Source: Rhodococcus marinonascens NBRC 14363 (GTDB lineage Bacteria > Actinomycetota > Actinomycetes > Mycobacteriales > Mycobacteriaceae). From it: 64,000 nt of DNA. Each line of letters starts with the position of its first letter. Within the stretch, counting starts at the first letter, position 1. The position numbers and the translations under genes are program-made. Below, in pieces: positions 27,591-34,443 of this stretch. The notes beneath the pieces were generated by a model. It was not told the DNA's origin, did not search any database, and was given only the letters and a program-made list of their open reading frames with translations. The stretch is taken from NCBI RefSeq assembly GCF_001894885.1, contig NZ_BCXB01000001.1:248001-312000 (forward strand), written 5' to 3'.

Positions 27591-27663
27591 GCTCACGAGT
27601 TGCAGACCCGCAGGCGTGGGGCAGGTGATCACGTCAGCCGGGTCGGCGAGCTGCCACACCGGG

Positions 27664-28081
27664 AACGTCGAGACCGGGTGGCATCGCGAGTTCGAGCTAT
27701 CCATGCCTATGGCCGCGGATGGTATCGGTCCAAGCCGTGGTTGATGGAGCACATCACGAAGGTCACGCAGAACGGTAGCCGCACCCTGTGGGATGAGCGG
27801 GGATGGCGGCGGAAAGACACGCGACCGAAAGCGAAACCCGAACCGCGATACTGACAGTGAAATCTGCTGGAGTCGATTCTGCGCCACACGTGTCCCTCGG
27901 ACCGTGTGGCTCAGTCGTCTCACCGGCAAGTCCTGTTCGGCGCCGCCGGTGAGACCTTCCCGTCCAGGGGCGCGCCTGGATTCCCGATGTAACCCCCCGC
28001 CTGCTTGCCGCCGACGCACCCTCAGGGAAGCGTCCGCCGCGAGCGCGACACATCGGTAACAACGCGCATCAGCTTCGGTCG
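27664..28081. repeat. Copy 1 of a 416-bp imperfect direct repeat
   Basis: This stretch aligns over its whole length with 29365-29780, with scattered substitutions and a few indels. It holds the only notable content of the 731-base gene-free interval from the tRNA to 28270. The part corresponding to the small frame at 29363-29563 has a one-base deletion here (near 27740) that shifts the frame, so this copy is non-coding or a pseudogene. It also contains the 10-base inverted repeat GTCTCACCGG (27917-27926 and 27946-27955). Confidence 0.85.
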
Positions 28082-28270
28082 GTCAACTCCACAGGTCCGA
28101 GTGTCCGATCATGCCTAGTGCGGCCTCGTGTGGCCGTGAGGGCTCCGACGGATTCTGCGTCGAGATCAGAATCTGGCTGTTAGCCTCCGATGGGCTGATG
28201 GTCGGATCCGACCACCGGTTGTGCCACTGCACGGTTGATCCGTTTTGTTCCTCTGCGACAGGAGAAAAAT

Positions 28271-29107
28271 GTGAATCACCTCACTGGTTTTCGCGGGTAC
28301 CCCACGGTCAGGGGACGCAGCCGACGTCTGGTACTCGGGTTGACAGCCACTTTTGCGATGGTCCTCGGTATGGCCGGGATGGGGGTATCGGCTGCGGCAG
28401 CGGACACCGTCATCGACACCGTCCTCGTCGGGGCCAAACCGTTCGGGGTGGCGATCACCCCCGATGGAACCCACGCCTACGTCACCAACTTCAATGACGG
28501 CACGGTGTCGGTGATCGACACCGCCACCAACACGGTCGACGACACCGTCATGGTCGGGTTCCAACCGATCGGGGTGGCGATCACCCCCGATGGAACCCAC
28601 GCCTACGTCACCAACGCTGGCGACGGCACGGTGTCGGTGATCGAGACCGTCACCAACACCGAGGTCGACACCGTCCTCGTCGGGGCCAACCCGTTCGGGG
28701 TGGCGATCACCCTGGACGGGTCCCACGCCTACGTCACCAACAGTGGCGCCGGCACGGTGTCGGTGATCGGCACCGTCACCAACACCGTCATCGACACCGT
28801 CCCGGTCGGAATCAGCCTGCAAGGGGTGGCGATCACCCCGGACGGAACCCGCGCCTACGTCGCCACCGCTGGCGACGGCACGGTGTCGGTGATCGGCACC
28901 GTCACCAACACCGTCATCGACACCGTCCCGGTCGGAATCAACCCGGAAGGGGTGGCGATCACCCCAGACGGAACCCGCGTCTACGTCACCAACCAAGATG
29001 ACGGTTCGGTGTCGGTGATCGGCATCGACCAGTGCACCGGATCGTTGTGCCTGGACTTCGGTTCGTTGACCGGCAGCGGCTCGGGCGCGGGCAGCGCGTT
29101 CAGCTGA
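28271..29107 (+). CDS. Secreted YVTN-type beta-propeller repeat protein
   Basis: The 278-residue product has a Sec-type leader (RRLVLGLTATFAMVLGM, ending near VSAAAADT) followed by five near-identical 42-residue units. Each holds DTV-VG, GVAITPDGT, AYVTN and DGTVSVI, the pattern of YVTN/surface-layer beta-propeller blades. A Gly/Ser tail (GSGSGAGSAFS) closes the protein. GTG at 28271 is the start because AGGAG lies six bases upstream. Propellers normally need six or seven blades, so five units suggest dimerisation or a shortened repeat array. The blades are very similar at the DNA level, which implies recent expansion. The role is unknown; surface adhesion or ligand binding is typical of the fold. 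It is flanked by the two 416-bp repeats. Confidence 0.85.
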   Translation: MNHLTGFRGYPTVRGRSRRLVLGLTATFAMVLGMAGMGVSAAAADTVIDTVLVGAKPFGVAITPDGTHAYVTNFNDGTVSVIDTATNTVDDTVMVGFQPIGVAITPDGTHAYVTNAGDGTVSVIETVTNTEVDTVLVGANPFGVAITLDGSHAYVTNSGAGTVSVIGTVTNTVIDTVPVGISLQGVAITPDGTRAYVATAGDGTVSVIGTVTNTVIDTVPVGINPEGVAITPDGTRVYVTNQDDGSVSVIGIDQCTGSLCLDFGSLTGSGSGAGSAFS

Positions 29108-29139
29108 CACCTGCACCGTAGAGACGAATGATGCTGTAG

Positions 29140-29185
29140 CCGAATGACGCCGCCACCCGACTGTGAGGGTGGCGGCGTCATTCGG
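29140..29185. terminator. Long perfect hairpin after the beta-propeller gene
   Basis: A 19-base stem (CCGAATGACGCCGCCACCC and its exact complement) encloses an eight-base loop 33 bases after the propeller stop codon. There is no T-tract, which is common for actinobacterial terminators. Confidence 0.8.
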
Positions 29186-29362
29186 TTCGTTGAGATGACC
29201 CGGCGGCGGTCCGCGGTGAACTACCGGGTCGATCGTGCACGGGCCGGCCAGCCACTACAAACAATTACCGGCGGTTCGTCAAGATCGGCTTCGCTTCGAA
29301 CCTGCCTGCCCGGCCGCGTTCATACCCACCAGATGACGCTGCTCGCGGTAGAACACGGCGCC

Positions 29363-29563
29363 ATGAACGCCGAGACCGGGTGGCACCGCGAGTTCGAGCT
29401 ATCGGTGGCCATGGCTGCGAATGGTATCGGCCCAAGGCGTGGGTTGATGGAGCACATCGAGAAGGTCGCAGAGAACGTTAGCCACACTTGGTGGGATGAG
29501 CGGGAGTGGCGGTCGAAAGACACGCGGCCGAAAGCGACACCAAGACCGCAGTACTGGCGGTGA
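29363..29563 (+). CDS. Short hypothetical frame in repeat copy 2
   Basis: A 66-residue frame (MNAETGWHREFELSVAMAAN at its start, WWDEREWRSK near the end) covers the left half of repeat copy 2. The homologous stretch in copy 1 (27664-27854) carries a one-base deletion, but codon-level similarity continues in the shifted frame, which suggests both derive from a real gene. No Shine-Dalgarno is obvious. I do not recognise the protein. It may be the remnant of a larger element-borne gene. Confidence 0.35.
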   Translation: MNAETGWHREFELSVAMAANGIGPRRGLMEHIEKVAENVSHTWWDEREWRSKDTRPKATPRPQYWR

Positions 29564-29780
29564 ACTTGCCATAGTGGGTCCTTCGCCACACGTGTCCCTC
29601 GGGCCATGTGGCTCAGTCGTCTCACCGGAAGAATCCGTTCGGCGCCGCCGGTGAGACCCCCCATCCAGGGGCGCGCCTGGATTCCCGATGCAACCCCGCC
29701 TGCTTGCCGCCGCCGCACCCTCAGGGAAGCGGCCGCCGCGAGCGCGACACATCGACACCAACGCGCATCAGCTCCGGTCG
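29365..29780. repeat. Copy 2 of the 416-bp imperfect direct repeat
   Basis: The sequence is in the same orientation as 27664-28081 and about 1.7 kb away, on the other side of the beta-propeller gene. The right half has the inverted repeat GTCTCACCGG at 29619-29628 and 29648-29657, perfectly kept in both copies although the flanks vary. A smaller stretch before it (29196-29231) carries GACCCGG/CCGGGTC. Confidence 0.85.
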
Positions 29781-29786
29781 AACGAC

Positions 29787-29820
29787 ACGAGCCCCGCTAC
29801 CAGAAGGCAGTGGGGCTCGT
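29787..29820. terminator. Hairpin downstream of hicB
   Basis: ACGAGCCCC and GGGGCTCGT form a perfect nine-base stem with further pairing in the loop, 28 bases beyond the hicB stop on the minus strand. No T-tract follows, so termination is probable but not certain. Confidence 0.6.
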
Positions 29821-29847
29821 CCGATGATCGCAGGGCGGATACGGGGG

Positions 29848-30228
29848 TTACGAGTTCACGAGCTGGCTTGCGCGTTGAAACGTGACGCCGAGTAGCTCGC
29901 CGATGTCACGCACGGGCACCTGCTGGGCGGCGAGGTCGTGTGCAAGTCGCTTCGACTCCGCGAGTACCCGTGCTTCGAGTTCGGCGGCCTGCTCGCGCTC
30001 ACGGCGGATCTCGTCGGCGCGGGCGCCGGCGTCGCTGATGGCGCCGACCGCGACGCTGACCGAGACTGCGACATCGGCGATGGGTGTTCCGGTATCGACC
30101 GCGATGAACTCACGAGCCATCAATTCGGCCTCACTGAAGCGGCGGGCTTGTGTCAATCCGTCGAGTTCGGGGATCGACACCATCCACCACTTGCCTTCTC
30201 GGGTCACGTCGACTGCGTAGATCTTCAT
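29848..30228 (-). CDS. hicB: HicB-like antitoxin
   Basis: The 126-residue product starts with the partial RNase-H-like HicB fold (MKIYAVDVTREGKWWMVSIP and then ELDGLTQARRFSEAE). A charged helix (EIRREREQAAELEARVLAES) and a C-terminal helix-turn-helix-like end (VPVRDIGELLGVTFQRASQL) follow. The ATG at 30228 has AGGAC upstream; a longer frame overlaps hicA but starts with no clear site. HicB normally neutralises HicA and represses the operon. It lies 80 bases downstream of hicA in toxin-first order. The last 35 residues are almost duplicated at 33313-33429. Confidence 0.8.
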   Translation of the reverse strand: MKIYAVDVTREGKWWMVSIPELDGLTQARRFSEAELMAREFIAVDTGTPIADVAVSVSVAVGAISDAGARADEIRREREQAAELEARVLAESKRLAHDLAAQQVPVRDIGELLGVTFQRASQLVNS

Positions 30229-30308
30229 GGTTGCGTCCTGTTCGCCGTTGTTCACTGCTGGTGTAGCACTGGGGTTGCGCCGGGGCTGTTGCCAGCCCCG
30301 GCGGTCGG

Positions 30309-30506
30309 TCACTGCTTGCTGGCAGCGATGGCCTTGTCGATCTTCCGGACCACTCCGGGGGAGATGGTGCGGTGTCCGTCGGGCACCGAAATCGATACGC
30401 CGTTCGGACCTGTCCAGAAGGTGTGGCTTCCGGACTTGCGCCCCGGGGTGAACCCGGCGGCGCGGAGTTGCTTCTGAATCTTCTTGGCGGGCTGCTCTGC
30501 GATCAT
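30309..30506 (-). CDS. hicA: HicA-like mRNA interferase toxin
   Basis: The 65-residue protein has the small dsRNA-binding-like HicA fold: LRAAGFTPGRKSGSHTFW with the conserved His28, then the VP-GH-TISPGVVRKI end motif. HicA toxins cleave mRNA and are held in check by HicB, encoded just downstream. The start ATG lies next to an AT-rich palindrome that probably contains promoter and operator. The AT-rich upstream DNA stands out from the GC-rich surroundings, consistent with acquisition. Confidence 0.82.
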   Translation of the reverse strand: MIAEQPAKKIQKQLRAAGFTPGRKSGSHTFWTGPNGVSISVPDGHRTISPGVVRKIDKAIAASKQ

Positions 30507-30513
30507 GATATTA

Positions 30514-30558
30514 GTCTATTGAATAGACACTTTCTAGTCAATCAGTTAGACACTTTCT
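30514..30558 (-). promoter_or_regulatory. hicAB promoter/operator region
   Basis: GTCTATT-G-AATAGAC is a perfect palindrome (30514-30528) eight bases from the hicA start. A direct repeat TAGACACTTTCT occurs at 30525-30536 and again at 30547-30558. The region is AT-rich. Palindromic operators bound by the HicB C-terminal domain are typical of hicAB loci. Confidence 0.6.
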
Positions 30559-30648
30559 TTCGGTTCGATTGACCGAATCCGCGTGCACCGAAATTCGCTG
30601 TGCGCGTGGCGCAACTACCCGGCGGATCAACCTAGTCAGGAGGCGGCC

Positions 30649-30774
30649 GTGAACCCGATCGACGCGATCACCAGCATCACCGGCCACGTGCTCATCCGCA
30701 TCGGCCACGCCATTGTCGGCGACACACCAGAGGCCGCGACACCTGCGCCCATTCACATCGAGGCCGGATCATGA
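30649..30774 (+). CDS. Small hypothetical protein (41 aa)
   Basis: A GTG at 30649 follows a strong AGGAGG (30639-30644) and opens a 41-residue frame beginning MNPIDAITSITGHVLIRIGH. The stop overlaps an ATG (ATGA) that opens a further 19-codon frame ending TAG near 30830, as if the downstream gene of an operon were cut short. Small coupled genes like these occur on actinobacterial plasmids and integrative elements. No function is assigned. It is divergent from hicA. Confidence 0.5.
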   Translation: MNPIDAITSITGHVLIRIGHAIVGDTPEAATPAPIHIEAGS

Positions 30775-30840
30775 CCGAAGATCGATACAGTCAGGGTTGT
30801 GAGGTGGTATCGCCGCGCTCGTACCGATAGATGCGTGTTC

Positions 30841-31086
30841 TTACTCCACCAATTTCCAAGTGCCGCAGCCACTAGCGGTGAATCCACTGTCGGTTGGTGC
30901 GATTGTGACTGTCACTGACGGTGCGAGGGTGACGAAGTTGTTGTCGATGATGTTTCCGTTGGCGTCGGAGCGCTCCCAGTAGCAATCCGAGGCAGGCTCT
31001 TCTGTTTGGTAGGTGCCAGGCGACAGGTAGTGATCCCCCCACGGCGTATTCTCCAGCCCGTTGCCGATGAGCCGCTTGCCGCCTAG
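30841..31086 (-). pseudogene. C-terminal fragment of a secreted CYW-repeat-type protein
   Basis: About 80 codons (FLGGKRLIGNGLENTPWGDH, then SPGTYQTEEPASDCYWERSD and IAPTDSGFTASGCGTWKLVE) resemble the C-terminal module of many actinobacterial lipoproteins. That module has the pattern G-PGTY, CYW and VTIAPTD-F-S-GCGTW. The upstream part of the open frame contains no signal peptide and does not resemble the family, so only the 3' end of the gene survives next to the presumed integration scar. Confidence 0.55.
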
Positions 31087-31179
31087 AAACGTCGTTGACG
31101 TTCGTGAGCATAACAGCAGAACGCAGCGTTGCCTCGGATGTGGGAAGACTTCCCTGCTCTGCCCACATTTTGCCCACAT

Positions 31180-31320
31180 TCGACGGCCAAACGGTGCCAA
31201 GCGGTGCCAAACCGCACCGATAAGTGCCAGGTCAGCGAAGTAACACCCTCTGTACCAGGGGGTCGAAAACAGTTCAATCCTGACGGGGGGCTCTCTCTTA
31301 AACGGCCCCACCCGCGCATC
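31180..31320. other. Attachment-site-like scar in a gene-free interval
   Basis: CAGTTCAATCCTGAC at 31270-31284 repeats tRNA-Thr positions 27514-27528 exactly and is followed by GGGGGGCTC against AGGAGGCTC in the tRNA. Just before it are short direct repeats: TGCCCACATT twice (31157-31180) and CGGTGCCAA twice (31186-31205). These could be arm-type sites of a lost integrase. The rest of 31087-31453 shows no convincing gene. Confidence 0.5.
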
Positions 31321-31453
31321 GCGGGTTCACGCGGTCGTCGCAACACTCTCGATGTGGGAGGTTGCGGCGGCCGTGTCGTTTTCGTAGGGACTGTGTCCGG
31401 TTCGGTGATCGGCTGGACTCAGATGAAATCGCAGGTCAGTCGGTGGTGAGGCA

Positions 31454-31981
31454 TTGACAACCGCTCGTACGAGGTACTCAGATGATGTGAAGGCGCTGCT
31501 TCGGCCGGCAATACATGAGGCCAATCCCGACATCGTGGCTTCGTGCCATGCCCACACGGTTCACGGGGCAGCCTGGGCTGCCATGGGGCGACTGCTACCG
31601 CCGAACACCCAAGATGCCTGTGTGTTTTTTGAGAATCACACTGTCATCGAGGAGGAAGCCGGCGCGATCGTCGTCGAAGTTGACGCGGGCAAGGCTGTCG
31701 GTTCGAAGTTCGGCAACAACAAGGCCGTCGTCCACCAGAACCACGGGCTGTTCTCGGCCGGAACGCACAGCATCGACGAGGCGGCCTGGTGGTTCATTGC
31801 CCTCGAGCACGCCTGCCGGGTGCAGCTGTTGATCGAGGCATCGGCAACGCCGCCCAAGCCGGTCGCACCGGACGCAGCGCGGCACACCCGCCACCACTTC
31901 GGCACCCCGTACATGGGCTGGCTCAACTTTCAGCCGATCTACGAGAGCCTTATCCGTCAGCAGCCCGACCTGCTGGTCTGA
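31454..31981 (+). pseudogene. Class II aldolase/adducin family gene, 5'-truncated
   Basis: The 175-residue frame matches only the C-terminal two thirds of class II aldolase/adducin proteins. ANPDIVASCHAHTVHG and VVHQNHGLFSAG carry the two histidine pairs that would bind zinc, and the FENHTVIEEEAGAI and TRHHFGTPYMGWLNFQP blocks follow. Full-length relatives have about 80 more N-terminal residues, which are missing. The first codons (TTARTRYSDDVKALL) join abruptly to conserved sequence. The break lies about 170 bases from the attachment-like scar, so integration or a later deletion probably cut the gene. Confidence 0.65.
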
Positions 31982-32167
31982 CGGGCTACCCGACGCTGAC
32001 CCCGCTACCGTCCGGTGCCCCACTCGATGGTGGCGGGACTGCGCGCCTCTTGGTTTCCGAATTCCATGCGTTTGGCGAGTTCCAATTCCGCCTCGCTTGA
32101 AGCAGTCTCTTACCTCCGGTCCTTTGTCCAGCTCCGGGTCGCCCTCGAATGTGCGGGAGTAGGCGCG

Positions 32168-33280
32168 TCAACTCAGCACGGCGGGCAGGGTGTCAGGTGC
32201 GTGGACGCGGGTGGACGGCCGCAAACTGATCTCCCGGTCGGGGGCGAGTCGCGTGTTCGGGTACGTGGTGAGGAACTCTTCGAGTGCGATGGTGAGCTCC
32301 ATTCGCGCTAGGGAAGCTCCGATGCAGTAATGAATTCCGTGCCCGAAGCTCAAGTGCTGCTGAGCTCCGGCGTTGGTTTCGCGTGTGGCCAGAAGTATCG
32401 TGCTGCCAGAGGGGATGATCGTGTCACCGACCGCGATATCGGTGGTGGGGAAGCGGCGTATTGCATGCTTCACTCCGTCGTAGAGACGAATAATGTTCTC
32501 TCGGAGCGGGTCGCTGATTGTGCCGGTGCGGGTGAGGGATTCGGTGATCTCGGCTGCGAGATCCATGGAAGTGAGTACGGCATGCAACGTGTTGGTGAGC
32601 AGATTCGCGGCATTCTCGTACCCCGCGCCGAGGAGCAGGAACGCCAGCGACAGTAGCTCGTCATCTGTCAGCGCGTCGCGATTATCGCGTGCGGCAATCA
32701 GGTCGCTGATCAGATCGTCCTGGGGGTGGCTGCGTTTCGTGGCAATCAACTTCATCAGGTAGAGGACGATCGCGCCGGCAGCCCGCTTGACGGATTCCGG
32801 GTCAGCTGCGGCGTTGTTCACCAATGTCGTTGTCCAGCCGGAGAAGTCCTCCGTGTCTTCGGCGGGTACACCCAACAGGTCGGCAATCGCGAGACATGGA
32901 ATCACGCTCGTGAATGCTGGAATCAGGTCGACGACGCCGTGCTCGTCAGCTTGGCCCGGCAATGCGGCAAGAAGTTCTTTGCACGTGGAGCGGATGTGTG
33001 GCTCGAGGGTTTCGGTTCTGCGTGCGGTGAATGCTGCGGCTACCAGTTTTCGGATACGGCCGTGTTCTGGTGGGTCCATGTTCAGCAGGTTCGCATCGAG
33101 TGCGGCGGGCAACGAAAGCCCTTGATAGCCGGTGGTGGAGTTCTTCCGGTTCAGTGACAACCGCTGATCGGCCAGGAGGTGCCGAACAGTGTTGTAGCCG
33201 GTGATCTCCCAGGCTGTGGTCGAATCGGGCAGGGTGATGTGCGCGATACGTGTGTCGGCGTCGACTGGAACAGATGTCAT
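32168..33280 (-). CDS. Atypical cytochrome P450, shortened
   Basis: The 370-residue protein is a soluble bacterial P450 (CYP105/107-like). The heme loop is intact (LSFGHGIHYCIGASLAR, Cys319). Three features are abnormal. The I-helix reads LLGAGYENAAN (219-223 region), without the usual Glu/Asp-Thr pair. The K-helix reads ENIIR (261-265), so the Glu of ExxR is displaced by one residue. About 18 residues between ATRETNAG and HLSFGHG are missing, which removes the meander with its PxRF arginine. Family members are about 400 residues long. It may be an inactive or specialised protein. No redox partner gene is nearby. Confidence 0.82.
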   Translation of the reverse strand: MTSVPVDADTRIAHITLPDSTTAWEITGYNTVRHLLADQRLSLNRKNSTTGYQGLSLPAALDANLLNMDPPEHGRIRKLVAAAFTARRTETLEPHIRSTCKELLAALPGQADEHGVVDLIPAFTSVIPCLAIADLLGVPAEDTEDFSGWTTTLVNNAAADPESVKRAAGAIVLYLMKLIATKRSHPQDDLISDLIAARDNRDALTDDELLSLAFLLLGAGYENAANLLTNTLHAVLTSMDLAAEITESLTRTGTISDPLRENIIRLYDGVKHAIRRFPTTDIAVGDTIIPSGSTILLATRETNAGAQQHLSFGHGIHYCIGASLARMELTIALEEFLTTYPNTRLAPDREISLRPSTRVHAPDTLPAVLS

Positions 33281-33312
33281 GGGTGTCCTACTCTGAGGGG
33301 GGTGAAATGGGT

Positions 33313-33429
33313 CTATGAGTTTACGAGCTGGCTCGCACGCTGAAACGTGACACCGAGGATCTCGCCGATGTCGCGTACTGGAACATTCTTGCCCCCGAGG
33401 TCCTGGGCGAGCCGCCTTTCGGCAGAGGG
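33313..33429 (-). pseudogene. Stray copy of the HicB C-terminus
   Basis: The codons for AERRLAQDLGGKNVPVRDIG, then EILGVTFQRASQLVNS and a stop, are nearly identical to the last 35 residues of hicB at 29848-30228, including the stop position. Nothing upstream in this frame resembles HicB. It is a relic of a second hicAB locus or a partial duplication, just upstream of the P450. Confidence 0.75.
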
Positions 33430-33512
33430 GCCCGCACCGAGAATCTGTTCAGTGGGTCGAACGGATCGCGAGAGCATCATCGCAGAGGGGATGTGCGAGC
33501 GAGGAGTGGCTG

Positions 33513-33863
33513 TCAGCAGGCGCCTGTCTCGGCGGCGCTGTAGGCCTTGATCATCTGATCCCTGCGTTCCTGTGAAGCATCCTTCCATTCCTGGGTCTCG
33601 GCAGACTCTTCGAAGAGGTCGTCGAGGGTCGCTGTGCGGTCGAATGTCTCGCCGTTCTGCTGCGCCCGATCCTCCGCACTGCTCGCGTACCGCAGCAGGC
33701 CGTTGCACAGGTCTGCCACCGTGGGAAGATCAGCTGACGAAGCTTCGCTTGCCTCGGTGGTGGCACTCGCCACGCTCTCGGTGTCGTGGGTGTCCGATTC
33801 GGAACTGCATGCCCCGAGCAGGAGAGCGGCAGGGGCCAAGAGTGTGGCGACGGTTCGTATCAT
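33513..33863 (-). CDS. Small lipoprotein of unknown function
   Basis: The 116-residue product begins with a lipoprotein signal peptide (MIRTVATLLAPAALLLGAC) with lipobox LLGAC, so Cys19 should be acylated and anchored in the membrane. A Ser/Thr/Glu-rich linker follows, and then a helical domain (LCNGLLRYASSAEDRAQQNG and ERRDQMIKAYSAAETGAC) with two further cysteines that could form a disulfide. I do not recognise the family. It lies alone between the P450 region and the gdx gene. Confidence 0.75.
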   Translation of the reverse strand: MIRTVATLLAPAALLLGACSSESDTHDTESVASATTEASEASSADLPTVADLCNGLLRYASSAEDRAQQNGETFDRTATLDDLFEESAETQEWKDASQERRDQMIKAYSAAETGAC

Positions 33864-33933
33864 GCGAAATACATATCATGCGAAACATATGCCTTCTTGC
33901 CGGCTACTGCCGGACGGTCTCGACAGCAACAGG

Positions 33934-34248
33934 TCAGTGCAGAACCTTCAGGCCGACGACACATCCGACGATGCCCACGATCAGCAGGATTTTCATCAGC
34001 GATGAACTTTCGCTGCCCGTCAACATCGCGTATCCAACGGTCAACGTTGCGCCGATTCCCACCCAGACTGCATAGGACGTTCCGATAGGTAGATCCCGCA
34101 TCGCATATGCCAGACCTGCCATGCTGAAAATTAACGCGACACCGAAGAGGACGCTGGGTCCGAGTTTGGAGAAACCTTCAGATCGGCCGAGGGCAGTGGC
34201 CCAGACGGCCTCCAAGATTCCCGACAGTACTAACACGATCCACGCCAT
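33934..34248 (-). CDS. gdx: SMR-family guanidinium exporter (Gdx/SugE type)
   Basis: The 104-residue protein has four transmembrane helices and the SugE/Gdx pattern at the N-terminus (MAWIVLVLSGILEAVWATAL), with the essential Glu13 in helix 1. Gdx proteins exchange guanidinium for protons as antiparallel dimers. Directly upstream is an RNA motif matching the guanidine-III riboswitch, which supports guanidinium over generic drug export as the function. It is a single-gene unit here, without the paired second subunit of EbrAB-like systems. Confidence 0.9.
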   Translation of the reverse strand: MAWIVLVLSGILEAVWATALGRSEGFSKLGPSVLFGVALIFSMAGLAYAMRDLPIGTSYAVWVGIGATLTVGYAMLTGSESSSLMKILLIVGIVGCVVGLKVLH

Positions 34249-34261
34249 GACGAGCTCCCGT

Positions 34262-34302
34262 GCACCGTCTTGTCGCTGGCCGGGTACGGTGCGCTCGTCC
34301 GG
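34262..34302 (-). promoter_or_regulatory. Guanidine-III riboswitch
   Basis: Read on the minus strand, the leader has CCGGACGAG, then GCACCGTACCCGG, then ACAAGACGGTGC. This is nearly base for base the guanidine-III aptamer as I remember it from Thermobifida fusca. The stem is GCACCGT/ACGGTGC, and a pseudoknot forms between the 5' CCGG and the loop CCGG. GACGAGC can also pair with GCTCGTC, which covers the Shine-Dalgarno GGGAG (34255-34259) and abuts the gdx start codon. Guanidinium binding should therefore free the ribosome site. Confidence 0.88.
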
Positions 34303-34443
34303 ATGTCGTATCGACGACCCAAATGCTACCCAACCGATCCGAGGGTGTCCAAAGATAGCCTCGCCGCCGCGGACAGGAGATTGTTGTGGTTCACAGGAAC
34401 CTCCCAGGGAGCTGTCAGCGAGTGCGCAGCATTCTGAGTGACG

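Larger units (their letters stand above)
27514..31284. mobile_element. Probable remnant of an element integrated at tRNA-Thr
   Basis: The segment is bounded on the left by the T-arm of tRNA-Thr (27514-27528) and on the right by an identical 15-base copy at 31270-31284, followed by a GG/GGCTC stretch like the tRNA end. This is the usual footprint of integration into a tRNA 3' end. Inside are only accessory items: a 416-bp direct-repeat pair, a secreted beta-propeller gene, HicAB, short frames and a truncated gene. No integrase or recombinase gene is present, so the element, if real, is decayed. The short identity could also be chance. Confidence 0.45.

Noticed and set aside
28400-29040. Regularly spaced repeats that could be read as a CRISPR array
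   Set aside because: The 126-bp periodicity is in frame and encodes propeller blades. There are no unique spacers and no cas genes.
29399-29761. Minus-strand open frame across repeat copy 2, with a counterpart in copy 1 (27763-28062)
   Set aside because: The two translations share only a low-complexity Arg/Gly-rich stretch that follows from the DNA repeat. Neither has a ribosome site or a recognisable domain, and the plus-strand frame has better codon-level conservation.
31129-31449. Plus-strand frame of 106 codons at the scar
   Set aside because: It has no domain similarity and spans the tRNA-like copy and short repeats. An integrase C-terminus was considered but no catalytic Tyr motif could be seen.
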